The notes under the pieces: generated by a model
Databases searched by the model: none
What the model saw: the letters and a program-made list of their open reading frames with translations, nothing else
What the model was told of the DNA's origin: nothing
Translations under genes and position numbers: made by a program
Shown here: in pieces, positions 42,056 to 51,984 of the stretch
How the letters are laid out: each line of letters begins with the position of its first letter
How positions within the stretch are numbered: position 1 is the stretch's first letter
Assembly (NCBI GenBank): GCA_900074745.1
Contig: LT598469.1
Span: 1,054,001-1,118,000 of the forward strand
Origin: Lachancea mirantina
Taxonomy: Eukaryota; Ascomycota; Saccharomycetes; Saccharomycetales; Saccharomycetaceae
Reading direction: 5' to 3'
Length of the DNA: 64,000 bases

Positions 42056-43276
42056 CAATGCGAAGACCTCGGGTGCCTATGCTCTTATCTCATGGTTTCA
42101 ATTCTGAAGGTTTCGGAAACTATTTTTCATCATGTTAATTATACCATCGTTGGCATCTGTTGCCGGAACAAAAAGCAGCAGGAGTCGTAGAGCGTCTCCT
42201 CTCAGTTCAATGCCTTTGCTACTTTCCGTACGGGCTCCCGCCATACTTACGTAGATGTTTACTTATCGGAGAAAAAACATTAGGTGTTGAATGCTGAACG
42301 TTGTTCAACGCGTTCAAGATGCTCCTACGCGCCTTCTGCATGCAAATAAAAGACCAAAATTATGATGGATGCATAACTTCTTATCGATTTTACAAAATAT
42401 AGATTGGTATGGGTCCAGATTGGTTTCTGACATGGCTACCTGGAAACAAGCTGGTATTAACACTATTTAAGGATAGACATTAATCTGGCAAAGACTTGTT
42501 TCGTGTATAGTGATTTATTCTGCACTGTGCGAGAGTCTGGCGAGTCGATACCTAAACGTAATCCAACGAGAGACAGCTGATTTCTCTGCGAGATTGCTTC
42601 AAATTCTTACGAGTCTCGTTTCATCTATATTTCTTCATCCTGGATGTACGCCCATTTTCGTTGCAGATTTGTTGCGTACTTTTATTACCGTGTAGCCATT
42701 TTATACGATAGTTTAACTCTAGCATTGTCACAACAACCTAGTCTTCTCTTGAACCCACGAAGATGCTCACTCAATGCTCTCGTGAAAAATCCAATTTTTT
42801 TCAAAAAATGAGACATAAGCTATCGCAGGTGACCGATACTTGTTTTGATCCGTTTTAGGTGTGTACGCTATTGTTGAAAGCGACGACCACGTAATTCAGC
42901 TGTGTAGTATTTCGCGACATCAATTCTCGGTGACAACCGGTAAAACACTGATTCGACTTACTTTGGAAGCGATCTTTGAAGCTCGATACGCCTTGATAGG
43001 TAATCTGTCGCATTCCTGTACCAACGTAACCCACTTAATACCCATGTGCGTAAATAGCGATAACTCAAATTGTAAGCCGTTAGTAGTGATCAAATCGGGT
43101 TCAATTATCAGTTGTTACCCGGTCACTTAACTCATTATCGACGTGCAAGCGTCCCGTTATATTTTGTAATGTTTTACGAAGTAGTTTTCAAATTTTTTAT
43201 CACTGTTGACGTTAATGTTCGTCTCCAGTGCTTTAACGAACTGTATACATTAGAGACCAAAAGTTTTCAAGCCTCG
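42056..43276. other. Divergent intergenic region IRC5-RSC8
   Basis: 1.2 kb containing both promoters. A Reb1-type site is described separately. The RSC8 frame is open upstream to about 43112 but without similarity. No gene or RNA is seen. Confidence 0.55.
43115..43121. promoter_or_regulatory. Reb1-type site upstream of RSC8
   Basis: TTACCCG, the core bound by the general regulatory factor Reb1, lies about 155 bp before the chosen RSC8 ATG, a usual distance for a nucleosome-depleted promoter. If functional, it also indicates that the open frame here is promoter. Confidence 0.45.
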
Positions 43277-44980
43277 ATGTACCCTAGTAAAAACAGCGAC
43301 GTTAGCGTGATGGCAGAGAATCAAGAGGCACAGGGCAACCTTGAGGCGAGCGGTGCACCTCCGATGCTGCCGCATTTGCAGCAGCAGCAGCAGCAGCAAG
43401 AGATCTCAAAGATCGACTACGAGCAAGAGGCTCAAAAACTAGAAGACAAGGCGACACGATTTTTAGCGAAACAGACGCATCCCGTGATAGTACCATCGTT
43501 TGCCTCTTGGTTTCAATTCTCTGAGGTACATGAGATAGAGCGAAGGATGTTGGCGGATTTTTTCGATGATTCGTCGCGTTTCAAGAGCGAAAAGGGGTAT
43601 AAAGACGTCCGGAACTTTATGGTCAACACTTACCGGCTCTCACCTTATGAATACCTAACGATTACGGCGGTGAGGAGGAACGTAGCAATGGATGTTGCAT
43701 CTATTGTTCGAATTCATGCTTTTCTCGAGCAATGGGGTCTCATCAATTATCAAGTTGATCCGCGTTCCAAGCCCTCTCTCGTGGGACCCAGCTTTACGGG
43801 TCACTTCCAGGTTGTGCTAGATACGCCTCAAGGCTTGAAGCCGTTTGTGCCCCCAGTATTGGAAGACGTTCAGAATGAAGACAATGAAAATAACGGTCAA
43901 GAAGAGCAGCAGCAGCAGCAGCAGCTGGAGACGAACTCGTCTGATGAGAAATCAGAAAATAAAAATAGCGTGCCAAAGTTCAAGGAACCCGAATCTTTTC
44001 CTGTGAACCTTTCATTAAGGAAAAACGTTTTTGATAATACACAAGATTTCAACTCGTTGCAGAATGACTCGCAACAGTCTAAGCAAGTTCACAAGACCTA
44101 CGTATGCCATACGTGTGGTAACGATGCCGTGGGTGTACGGTACCACAATCTGCGATCTCGCGACACAAATCTGTGCTCGCGTTGCTTCCAGGAGGGTCAT
44201 TTCAGTGCACATTTCTCATCCTCGGACTTTTTACGTCTGGAGAATAGTAACAACGTCAAGAAACAATGGTCGGATCAAGAAGTTCTATTGCTTCTGGAAG
44301 GTATAGAGATGTATGAGGACAATTGGGAAAAGGTGACGGAACACGTCGGAGGATCTAAAACCCTAGAAGAATGCGTTGAAAAGTTTTTGGTGCTACCTAT
44401 CGAGGACAAATATATCAATGAAGTGGCTGCTCCCAGGCTGGCTCACCACCAGTCCGCTACTGCGTCCACCACCACCACCACGAAGCCCAAACTTGAGGTC
44501 AAAGACGTAGTTGATGCCGCAGTTGATGCACTGCTTAAGGGCCAAAATTCTTCCTATCTAACGACCAACCTTCACGACAATTCAACAAAACTATCAGAAA
44601 AATATTTGCAAGAAGCGCAATTGACGGTCCAGGATCTTGTCAATTTGACCTTAAAGAAGATCGATCGCAAGATGGAAAATCTTGACGTGCTTGAACAAGC
44701 ACTAAAGCTGGAATCAGAAAAATACTCTAAAGAGTCTGAGAGGCTACTTAATGAAAAGTTATCTCTTGGCAAGCAAGTTTCGGACTTAAACGAAGAGTTA
44801 TCTAAATTAAATGTCTCCAAGAAACTGGTTATGTTGTCCGAGCAGGCCGCCTCTGGGATCAAACTCGTAGAAAAGCAAGAAGAGAGTCAGAACATGATAA
44901 GGTTGGTCAAAAATTCAGATGACTTGCCCAGCATTTCGCATGTGAATCCTCGGCAGTATAAACCATGGTCTTTGAGCTGA
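43277..44980 (+). CDS. RSC8: RSC/SWI3-type chromatin remodelling subunit Rsc8
   Basis: Core scaffold subunit of the RSC chromatin remodelling complex. The 567-residue product has an N-terminal polyglutamine run. The SWIRM domain (about 70-160) contains [18 protein letters not shown] and [22 protein letters not shown] zinc finger (CHTCGND ... [11 protein letters not shown]) and a SANT domain ([23 protein letters not shown]) follow. A C-terminal coiled coil ends with QYKPWSLS. It is close in length and sequence to S. cerevisiae Rsc8 (557 aa). ATG at 43277 is chosen; ATG at 43310 is an alternative. Orthologue of YFR037C. RSC1/RSC2, a partner subunit gene, lies 3 kb beyond its end. Confidence 0.95.
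   Translation: MYPSKNSDVSVMAENQEAQGNLEASGAPPMLPHLQQQQQQQEISKIDYEQEAQKLEDKATRFLAKQTHPVIVPSFASWFQFSEVHEIERRMLADFFDDSSRFKSEKGYKDVRNFMVNTYRLSPYEYLTITAVRRNVAMDVASIVRIHAFLEQWGLINYQVDPRSKPSLVGPSFTGHFQVVLDTPQGLKPFVPPVLEDVQNEDNENNGQEEQQQQQQLETNSSDEKSENKNSVPKFKEPESFPVNLSLRKNVFDNTQDFNSLQNDSQQSKQVHKTYVCHTCGNDAVGVRYHNLRSRDTNLCSRCFQEGHFSAHFSSSDFLRLENSNNVKKQWSDQEVLLLLEGIEMYEDNWEKVTEHVGGSKTLEECVEKFLVLPIEDKYINEVAAPRLAHHQSATASTTTTTKPKLEVKDVVDAAVDALLKGQNSSYLTTNLHDNSTKLSEKYLQEAQLTVQDLVNLTLKKIDRKMENLDVLEQALKLESEKYSKESERLLNEKLSLGKQVSDLNEELSKLNVSKKLVMLSEQAASGIKLVEKQEESQNMIRLVKNSDDLPSISHVNPRQYKPWSLS
43379..43399 (+). repeat. RSC8: CAG repeat encoding polyglutamine in RSC8
   Basis: Six CAG codons and one CAA code for seven glutamines just before the conserved [11 protein letters not shown] segment. 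S. cerevisiae Rsc8 also has a Q run here. Length may vary between strains. Confidence 0.9.
43907..43924 (+). repeat. RSC8: Second CAG repeat in RSC8
   Basis: Six CAG codons in an acidic linker between the SWIRM and ZZ domains. S. cerevisiae Rsc8 has an acidic linker at the same place, but I do not recall glutamines there. Confidence 0.9.
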
Positions 44981-45162
44981 TTCCAGGCCTCAACGCCGCA
45001 AATGTAATATATAAAATTGGCCCGCAAGTTGGGCATGATGTTAAAATCTCGTATCAAGCAAACTTGACTTAACAGAGAGTGTCACAGTCCACGTTAAACC
45101 TGTAATTAAAATAACAAGCAGCGTGAAGAGGATCGAGGGTCTCTCTCTGAGAGAGCGCTAAG

Positions 45163-45888
45163 ATGGCGGATATGATAATTTCATTAGCGCATTTTTGCGA
45201 CAAACATGGCCCCAGGGTTTTATTGGTTACTCAGAGTACCAAGGACAGTCAAGATTTGCTACTTCCCGATTACCCAACTGACTCCTATTGTGAATCGTGT
45301 TTAGCACATTTCCCATCGGGATATGGGTCTAGTCGATCAATGAGGACTGTTGTCAGAAACAGGAGCTACGTTTCAACTAATTATTCTGCGATAAGTTACC
45401 AACTTGTCACATCAATTATAAGGCACATATTCTCAGAAGAAACTATGAGTTATGATGGACGACCACTTACCTTTTATGATCAAACGAGGGGATTTAACGT
45501 TGTGGTTGGATTTAAACTCTGGGATGGGAACGCTAGAGGCAGTGAGAGACGTTACGGTTTTGTTTTCACAATTAATTCACGAGACTATGCGGCTTCGATG
45601 ACGCTTCTTGCTCGACATTGGCATTTCCTGATTCACGGGCTGGAACGAATGGTGTCTTTCATCAAGAAAAAGCGTGAAATGGAGATTATACGCGAGGAAG
45701 CGGGTGACAGCTATAGTGGGTTTGCTTCAAGTGTTGGAAATTATTTGCGAGGTAGTACTTTGAAGTCGCCTAAAAACTTGGCCCTTTTAACCAACGATGA
45801 TTTGATTTTTGTTCGAATGCATAAGTGGAACATATTTTTGCTTGATCTTCTTTATTCAGATACGGCGGATCAGCCCGAGAAGGGCTAG
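45163..45888 (+). CDS. LST7: Folliculin-family protein Lst7
   Basis: Yeast homologue of folliculin (FLCN). With Lst4 it forms a GTPase-activating complex for the Rag-type GTPase Gtr2 at the vacuole. That complex signals amino-acid supply to TORC1 and affects Gap1 permease sorting. The 241-residue product has the N-terminal longin-like domain of FLCN: ISLAHFCDKHGPRVLLVTQ, a CxxC pair in SYCESCLAHFP, and GFVFTINSRDYAASMTLLARHWHFL. It lacks a C-terminal DENN part, as does S. cerevisiae Lst7 (242 aa). Orthologue of YGR057C. Its partner gene LST4 lies 8.5 kb downstream in this window. Confidence 0.95.
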   Translation: MADMIISLAHFCDKHGPRVLLVTQSTKDSQDLLLPDYPTDSYCESCLAHFPSGYGSSRSMRTVVRNRSYVSTNYSAISYQLVTSIIRHIFSEETMSYDGRPLTFYDQTRGFNVVVGFKLWDGNARGSERRYGFVFTINSRDYAASMTLLARHWHFLIHGLERMVSFIKKKREMEIIREEAGDSYSGFASSVGNYLRGSTLKSPKNLALLTNDDLIFVRMHKWNIFLLDLLYSDTADQPEKG

Positions 45889-46102
45889 TTCCCAACTCTG
45901 TGTTTTATTAGACATTTTTCGATGTCTTTAACATTTAATTTGCATCTCAGCATTAAACTTCTTCACAGCTCTACGAGGAGTTCGGTGATGATGAGGACCA
46001 GTCGGACTGTGAATATACTCTTTTCTGAGCACACACTTTAAGGCTTTTCAAACTGACTAATCGTTTTCGTATTTTCCGTAGCCTACACGAGAGGAGATAT
46101 AA

Positions 46103-47551
46103 TTAAACATTCAATTTAACTTGTTCGTCGGTAATCTTATTCTTGAAAGGAGCAAGAGCAGAGGCGACATCGTTAGCAACAAACTTTTCGACCTGTTGTG
46201 GAGCTCTCCCAACGAAAGTTGAGGGATCCAACAGTGAGTCCAGCTCGTTCCAGATAGGCTCGAAAAACTTGTCATTCTTGACTCTTTCGATTAGATCGTT
46301 GTCACCGCCTTGTTCCTTGACAACAGCAGCAGCTTGATGCGAGAGTACTCTGATAGACTCGTGCACTTCTTGTCTAGATTGTCCCTTTTCAACCATTGCC
46401 ATGATGATGTTTTCGGTGGCCATGAAAGGCAGTTCGCTCTTGATTCTTCTTTCAATGACCTTGGGGTAGACAACCAAGCCAGACGAAATGTTCAATAAGG
46501 TCGATAGAAGGATATCCGCGGTCAAGAAAGCACTTGGCAAAGAGATTCTCCTGATGGCGGAGTCGTCAAGAGTTCTCTCGAACCATTGAACAGAAGCAGT
46601 CTGGACAGCGTCGTTAAATAAAGATCCCAAATGTCTAGCCAACGAGCAGACACGTTCGCAGCGCATTGGATTTCTCTTGTAGGCCATCGCGGAGGATCCG
46701 ATTTGGGACTTCTCAAATGGCTCTTCAAGTTCCTTCAAGTTGGCTAACAATCTGATGTCAGTGGCCATCTTGTGGGCAGTGGCAGCAAACGAAGACAACG
46801 GTGCCAAAACATCGATATCGATCTTTCTGGAGTAAGTTTGACCAGTGACAGGATAAACCGTGTTGAAACCGAGCAGTTCTGTCACTCTTTTGTCAAGGGC
46901 TTCAACTTTATCGTGGTCGCCATGGAATAATGCCAAAAATGACGCCTGCGTACCAGTGGTACCTTTGACACCACGTAAACCCAAATCGTTTCTGGCTCTG
47001 ACAAAGTTACGCAAATCCCACAACAATTCCTGAATCCACAAAGTGGCTCTTTTGCCCAACGTGGTTAGTTGTGCAGGTTGAAAATGAGTCCAGCCAAGAA
47101 CTGGCAAATCCTTGTATGTAAGCGCGAACTGGGATAGTCTGTTGATCACGTTAACCAACTTGGGAATGATCACATCGTATGCGTCTCTGAGGAAAATCAA
47201 GTCAGCGTTATCGGTCACAAAACAGGACGTAGCGCCCAAGTGGATGATACCAGCGGCGCTGGGGCAAATCTCTCCGAAAGTGTGAACATGTGCCATCACA
47301 TCATGTCTCACAATTGCTTCCTGTTTAGAGGCAGCTGCGATTTCCTCGTCAGTGATAATCAAGTGCTTTTTCATTTGTTCAATAGCCTCGTCAGTGATCA
47401 CTGACAGTCCCAGTTCCTGCTCGGCAATCGCCAAGTTCAACCATAGTTTTCTCCATGTCGAAAATCTGTTCCTCAGCGAGAAAATTGACGACATTTCCTC
47501 GGAAGCATAACGAGATGAGAGAGGTGTGGTGTACTTATCAAAGTCTGACAT
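46103..47551 (-). CDS. ADE13: Adenylosuccinate lyase
   Basis: Catalyses two steps of purine synthesis: SAICAR to AICAR plus fumarate, and adenylosuccinate to AMP plus fumarate. The 482-residue product, the same length as S. cerevisiae Ade13, begins [17 protein letters not shown]. It has the fumarase/aspartase superfamily signature [14 protein letters not shown]. The conserved [28 protein letters not shown] region supplies catalytic histidines. A TATAAA on the minus strand near 47650 lies about 100 bp upstream. I saw no Bas1/Gcn4 TGACTC in the short promoter. Orthologue of YLR359W. It is convergent with LST7. Confidence 0.98.
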   Translation of the reverse strand: MSDFDKYTTPLSSRYASEEMSSIFSLRNRFSTWRKLWLNLAIAEQELGLSVITDEAIEQMKKHLIITDEEIAAASKQEAIVRHDVMAHVHTFGEICPSAAGIIHLGATSCFVTDNADLIFLRDAYDVIIPKLVNVINRLSQFALTYKDLPVLGWTHFQPAQLTTLGKRATLWIQELLWDLRNFVRARNDLGLRGVKGTTGTQASFLALFHGDHDKVEALDKRVTELLGFNTVYPVTGQTYSRKIDIDVLAPLSSFAATAHKMATDIRLLANLKELEEPFEKSQIGSSAMAYKRNPMRCERVCSLARHLGSLFNDAVQTASVQWFERTLDDSAIRRISLPSAFLTADILLSTLLNISSGLVVYPKVIERRIKSELPFMATENIIMAMVEKGQSRQEVHESIRVLSHQAAAVVKEQGGDNDLIERVKNDKFFEPIWNELDSLLDPSTFVGRAPQQVEKFVANDVASALAPFKNKITDEQVKLNV

Positions 47552-47828
47552 TGTTTAGTGTTTCCTCGGTAATTGGGTCGATTCTGTGATCACTGTTCTT
47601 AAATGTCTATATGTAAGAGAAATGAAGTTCCAATTGTGCGTCCAGGTTTTTATAAATTAACTTTCTTAAACAGAGATGCCCGTTGCATCTTCACTAATTT
47701 TTTAATATTAATTATCACCATTTGAAATCATTTTAAATGAACCTTAACTATGACTTCTTCTGCTGAACCAAGTCCGCGGAAAAAAAAAATCTCGATTGAC
47801 GAAGAAGTCATATTCCGGGATTCGAACG

Positions 47829-50474
47829 TTAGCTTCGGTAAACTTCGGACTGTTGTTGTATTTTGAAGGCCATATAAGAAGCCGAAGGTCTTAGCCCGAG
47901 TGGGAATGTGCCCGGAACGGAAAATTCGTCATCTTCGGAATCTTCGCCTTCTTCGTAGTCCTGGTCGTCGTTATTATTGTAGTCATTATCTTCGGCGTCC
48001 ACTTCTTCGTAATCCAACTTCCGCTTTTTGAACCATCTGTTCAGAGACAAATCTGTGAACTCGTTCCTGGAATTTATGAGACGTTCGCTAATGGCGACAC
48101 TTGGACCTTTGAACCATATAATCTCACCCCTATTTTTACGCTTCTTGAACATTTGATCCTTGCCCTGGCGTCTGAGCTGACTGTTGTGGTCGGAGCGCTG
48201 TAACACTTCGATGTTTTTGGTGATAGAAATTGGCAGTACGAAGGCGCCTGGGGTGTCGGTGACGATTGTGCCGACAACCGAGGGATTGGTGCGTGCTTGC
48301 GCAGCGATGGAGCTGATTATTGTAGGGGGGTTGAACGCGGGTTGCCTTATACTCGAAGTCGACGCCTTGGATATTTGCGTTATAGGCTGCTGGGCCGTGA
48401 TTGGGGCGTTGTGTTCCGGCGGAGGTGGTGACGGAGTCCCAACGGGGCCTGAAGATAAAAGTTGGGCCGTTTTCATAGCAGGCGGATTGTAGCTAGCTGT
48501 CGTCGAATGGCGTATACCAGAGAGGCCTGTGGCGCTCCTACTCTTATTAAGCGACGTCAGACGAGTGGTGGATGCGTTCAGTTTTGGTAAATTGTTCGAA
48601 GCCTGGGAGCTAACCACCATAGTCCCCGTGTCGGAATTGATGTTTCCGGGCTCAGGTATATCACCGGGCCTGATGATGTACCGTGGACAATCGTCCGACG
48701 TAGAATATTCACCAAGATCGTCTTTTTTGACTTTGGGCCGCAGATACACCGCACCCACCAAAGGCGGAGCATTGACAGCACCCTCAGTTGGCGCAGGAAT
48801 GGGGTCCGTTACAGTGGCATCTGGTGGCAAAAGATGCTTGATGGGGGAGTCATATTTAAAGAACTTCCTACCCATGACGGGAATCGTCGATTCTTCGACG
48901 TCACGAACTTCTTCAGGCAAACATCCCTTCCAGGTTCTGATCTTGTTGAAAACTTTTTCACTTTCGTTGTATCTAAACTCACAAACAAAAAGTGGACCTT
49001 CAATTTCAACGTCTGGGTCCCCACGCTGATATCTAGTAAAATGGCAAACGTAGCACTTGCCAACGATCTCTTCAACAAGATGATCTCTATACTGGCCTGA
49101 CTTGACCACCTCATTTTTATAAAATATCCGGTCATATCTGTGCACTGTTTGCTCCGGTCTCAGGTACCAACACGCATTGAGCCATCTTCTGCCATCCGAA
49201 GTATACCAGAGTCTGAAAATCTGTGCAATTGTGGGCTTTGTAGTGTCGTTCGGGTTGTTGATCAGGATCCAGTCACCGATCTTATACGACACGCCGTTGT
49301 GATCGACCTGATTTAAGGGATACTTGAGTTCTCCGTCGGTCATGAAGTCTTCGTCGGGCCTAGACAGCTCGTATTTGCAAAGGTCGTTAAAACGACGCTC
49401 GAGATCCGCAGCACGCCTCATGTCAGTGGACTGAGAACGATGGTAGAGTTGGAAGTTGGCGATGGAGAGCTTAAAATCTTGCTGGAACGACTGAAAGTTT
49501 TTGTATTTTCTTTGTTTAACTTTCTTGCGAATTTCGTCGATGGAAATGGGATTTGATACCATGTTGTAGTACTGCGGCTCGCGCTCTTCGTCGGGGAGTC
49601 TGTCGAGAGCCGCGGTGATGGGTTCGTTGCGGTCATTGACGTCTTTCTTGAGAGCCTTGAGGACGTTTTTGATACGTTGTTCGTAGGGAAGGTCGATCAC
49701 AGGAGGTCTTCCTCTACGCATGTGGGTCTTTTGCTGCTGGTGTCTGTGATAAAGAGGCGTGGGCGTCATGGACTGGGACGCGGGCTGCTGAGGTGCGGGG
49801 GACTGGGTCATAGCCGGGATACGGATTTTAGGCAGAACTTTCTTCTGCTCAACGTAGTCCTCGTCTTCATCTTCGTCTTGGGGCTGTTCTTCGTATTCGT
49901 CTTCTTCCTCGTCGGCGTCCGCTTCACCAGGCGTAGAAACGCTGTTGTCGTTGGCGGGCTCAGACTTGAGCAGTGCAGGCTCGGTGACGCCGACTTTGAC
50001 GTTGACGGCGGGTTGTGCTGGCGCTGCGGGCGAGGCGTGGACAGCGCGCGCGGCAGCCTTGCTGCGGGATGAAGCATCAGCGTCGTCTGGAAGAGGGCCC
50101 AAATCGGGATAGACAACGCCCGGATAAAATTTCTGAAGTTTGTCGATGATGGTGTCGTTGATGAACGCGTCCATGATCTCAGCGTAGTTGTAGATGTCGG
50201 ACTGTTTGGCGTTATAGGTACGCGCGTTCCAGGTGATTTGCGCAAGGTCGTTGACAAACTCTTGTGGGTCTCGGTAGTTGTTGTTGAGACGCTTCTTGAC
50301 GGTGCTCAGGGACATTGGGTGTTTGATAACGCCGTAGTAGTCTGGGTAGTCCTTTCTGCCTGGGAGCACCTGGAAGATCGGGTAGATCTCGAGTCCGCTG
50401 GGCTCCTTGAGCGTGAGGATACTCTCGTAGAGCGGCCTGAGCCTCTTTTGCAGCAGTTTTCTCTCCTCGGACAT
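47829..50474 (-). CDS. RSC chromatin remodelling subunit (pre-duplication RSC1/RSC2)
   Basis: Tandem-bromodomain subunit of RSC; S. cerevisiae has two duplicates, Rsc1 (YGR056W) and Rsc2 (YLR357W). The 881-residue product has bromodomain 1 at about 8-110 (YPDYYGVIKHPMSL), an acidic linker and an AT-hook (RRGRPP). Bromodomain 2 contains PQYYNMVSNPISI. A BAH domain includes YKIGDWILINNPND, WYLRPEQTVHR and FYKNEVVKSG. The C-terminal part is Ser/Thr/Pro-rich with an acidic stretch near the end. All domains are in family order. The ATG at 50474 (MSEERKLLQ) is chosen over an in-frame ATG 33 codons upstream. It is divergent from the sirtuin gene (245 bp apart). Confidence 0.95.
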   Translation of the reverse strand: MSEERKLLQKRLRPLYESILTLKEPSGLEIYPIFQVLPGRKDYPDYYGVIKHPMSLSTVKKRLNNNYRDPQEFVNDLAQITWNARTYNAKQSDIYNYAEIMDAFINDTIIDKLQKFYPGVVYPDLGPLPDDADASSRSKAAARAVHASPAAPAQPAVNVKVGVTEPALLKSEPANDNSVSTPGEADADEEEDEYEEQPQDEDEDEDYVEQKKVLPKIRIPAMTQSPAPQQPASQSMTPTPLYHRHQQQKTHMRRGRPPVIDLPYEQRIKNVLKALKKDVNDRNEPITAALDRLPDEEREPQYYNMVSNPISIDEIRKKVKQRKYKNFQSFQQDFKLSIANFQLYHRSQSTDMRRAADLERRFNDLCKYELSRPDEDFMTDGELKYPLNQVDHNGVSYKIGDWILINNPNDTTKPTIAQIFRLWYTSDGRRWLNACWYLRPEQTVHRYDRIFYKNEVVKSGQYRDHLVEEIVGKCYVCHFTRYQRGDPDVEIEGPLFVCEFRYNESEKVFNKIRTWKGCLPEEVRDVEESTIPVMGRKFFKYDSPIKHLLPPDATVTDPIPAPTEGAVNAPPLVGAVYLRPKVKKDDLGEYSTSDDCPRYIIRPGDIPEPGNINSDTGTMVVSSQASNNLPKLNASTTRLTSLNKSRSATGLSGIRHSTTASYNPPAMKTAQLLSSGPVGTPSPPPPEHNAPITAQQPITQISKASTSSIRQPAFNPPTIISSIAAQARTNPSVVGTIVTDTPGAFVLPISITKNIEVLQRSDHNSQLRRQGKDQMFKKRKNRGEIIWFKGPSVAISERLINSRNEFTDLSLNRWFKKRKLDYEEVDAEDNDYNNNDDQDYEEGEDSEDDEFSVPGTFPLGLRPSASYMAFKIQQQSEVYRS

Positions 50475-50719
50475 TGTGGGTTGGGACGGGACGCAGCGGT
50501 GTAGGTGGAGTGTGGACAGTCGAAGTAATTGAGTGGAAGAGAAGGAAGGACAATTGATGGGAAACGGGGCCACGTGACAGCTGTGTCATGATGTACGGGA
50601 AACCGAAACAAGAGCAAAGAGCTTCCCTCGTACAATATGACCTTCACCTCTCTTCCTCCGCCTACACAACGCAGTGGCCACCCTGTGTTCGCTGCCCGCC
50701 CGCCGCCTCTTGCCACCCG

Positions 50720-51910
50720 ATGGCCGGCGACGACGACGACCCCGACCGCCACCAGCTGGCATCGTTTCAGCGGTACCTACGCCGTGCTCGCAAGATCCTG
50801 TGCATCGTCGGTTCGGGCGTCTCTGCGTCCTCTGGCATCTCTACCTACCAGCTGCAGCGCGGGCTATGGCAGGGCTACCCTGCGCTGGACGTGGCAACGC
50901 CAGAGGCGTTCCACGTCAACCCGGGGCTCGTATGGATGTTCTACTCTGACCGGCGGCGCGAGGCGCTCCGCGCCCGGCCCAACGCATGCCACTACGCTCT
51001 GGCGGAGCTCTGCCGGCGGCTGCCCCGTGCGGCCTCTGGCGCAACCCCGCACACAGCCCCAGGGGCAGCCCCTGGGGCTGCCCCTGGGGCTGCCGGCGGC
51101 TCAGCCGGCGGCTGCCCGCCCCAGGAAGGGCCCGTGGCACTTGTCGTGTCCCAGAACGTCGACGGGCTCCACGAGCGGGCGGGCCATCCGCCCGAGTCGC
51201 TCGTCGAGCTGCACGGCAGCGTCTTCGACCTGCGGTGCACGCAATTCTTCTGCAGCTACCGCGGACGCAACACGCGTGACCAATGGCTGACCCCGGCGCT
51301 AAGGGAATCTACCCCGCACGTCCCGTATGCCCCGCAGCGCGCTGCGGGGCGGAAGCGCCGAGCCGCCGAGCCTGCCGATGCGGAGGCCTCGGACCGCCGG
51401 AAGCGACGAACCGGCGGCGCCGCGGGGCCCGAGCCGTCGGCGGCAGCGTCAGCGGCAGAGTCGTCTGCGTCGTCGCTAGACGACGCAGACGACGCCGGCA
51501 ACGGCAACTCCGAAGCCCGGCCGTTGCCGTTCCTTCTACCCGCGGGGCTGCCGCAATGTCCGCAATGCCACCAAGGTCTTCTGCGGCCGGGCGTCGTTTG
51601 GGCGGGCGAGGCCCTGCCGCTCGCGCAAATGGACACTGTCGATGACTATTTCAAGTCCGGCCCGCCCGTCGACCTAGTGCTCGTTGTAGGCACCTCGGGC
51701 AAAGTGTGGCCCGCAATGGGTTACGTGGAGCGCGCCAAGAAGTGTGGCGGCAAAGTGGCGATCTTCAATCTCACAGTCGAGGACCTCGAGCAGGTGCGCA
51801 AAAGCAAAGATGTGTGGGGGTTCCAGGGCGACGCGGCTACGTGGCTGCCGCTTGCATTGAAGCCCATCATAGGCGAGCACTACCGGCCCCGCGACTGGTT
51901 CCGGCGGTGA
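50720..51910 (+). CDS. Divergent class III (SIRT5-like) sirtuin
   Basis: NAD-dependent protein deacylase of the Sir2 superfamily. Tyr75 and Arg78 (FYSDR) match the SIRT5 Tyr-x-x-Arg pair that binds succinyl, malonyl or glutaryl groups, and DVATPEAFHVNPGLVW follows the SIRT5 pattern. QNVD at 145-148 and catalytic His165 are present. Zinc cysteines are Cys173/Cys178 and Cys280/Cys283. Oddities: the NAD motif reads GSGVSASSGISTYQ, with Ser for Ala and Gln44 for the usual Arg. A GAAPGAAPGAA loop interrupts residues 107-135. About 60 extra Ala/Ser/Arg-rich residues with RKRR and RRKRR, possible nuclear signals, lie inside the zinc module. At 396 aa it exceeds SIRT5 (310). The gene is strikingly GC-rich. 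S. cerevisiae Sir2 and Hst1-4 are of other classes. The ATG at 50720 is chosen; 50588 is possible. Confidence 0.82.
   Translation: MAGDDDDPDRHQLASFQRYLRRARKILCIVGSGVSASSGISTYQLQRGLWQGYPALDVATPEAFHVNPGLVWMFYSDRRREALRARPNACHYALAELCRRLPRAASGATPHTAPGAAPGAAPGAAGGSAGGCPPQEGPVALVVSQNVDGLHERAGHPPESLVELHGSVFDLRCTQFFCSYRGRNTRDQWLTPALRESTPHVPYAPQRAAGRKRRAAEPADAEASDRRKRRTGGAAGPEPSAAASAAESSASSLDDADDAGNGNSEARPLPFLLPAGLPQCPQCHQGLLRPGVVWAGEALPLAQMDTVDDYFKSGPPVDLVLVVGTSGKVWPAMGYVERAKKCGGKVAIFNLTVEDLEQVRKSKDVWGFQGDAATWLPLALKPIIGEHYRPRDWFRR
51055..51091. repeat. GC-rich palindrome and tandem 12-mer inside the sirtuin gene
   Basis: AGCCCCAGGGGC and GCCCCTGGGGCT form exact 12-bp arms around one base (51055-51079). 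The second arm is then repeated directly at 51080-51091. In frame this encodes the PGAAPGAAPGAA loop. It could form a cruciform and is probably prone to slippage. Confidence 0.85.
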
Positions 51911-51915
51911 CCACC

Positions 51916-51950
51916 ACGGCCTGGGCGGCTACGGCCTGGGCGGCTACGGC
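51916..51950. repeat. 15-bp tandem repeat just after the sirtuin stop codon
   Basis: ACGGCCTGGGCGGCT at 51916-51930 is repeated exactly at 51931-51945, with five more bases following. It begins 5 bp past the TGA stop, in the spacer between the sirtuin gene and convergent MUP1. Confidence 0.85.
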
Positions 51951-51984
51951 ATCGACAACAGCATATGCATTTCTATTTAATCTC

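Noticed and set aside
43112-43276. N-terminal extension of RSC8 by 55 codons
   Set aside because: It has no similarity to Rsc8 and contains a Reb1-type promoter site; starts at 43277 or 43310 fit the family length.
47815-47827. T-loop-like GGGATTCGAACG suggesting a tRNA fragment near the RSC1/RSC2 stop
   Set aside because: No acceptor, D or anticodon arm flanks it; the match is limited to the loop.
49677-50257. Long open frames antisense to and overlapping the bromodomain gene
   Set aside because: Their compositions (Arg/Gly or Thr/Ser/Pro repeats) are those expected from shadow frames of the acidic and proline-rich linker of RSC1/RSC2.
50637-51645. Several long open frames in other phases of the sirtuin gene
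   Set aside because: High GC removes stop codons from all frames. Only the frame with sirtuin motifs is coding.
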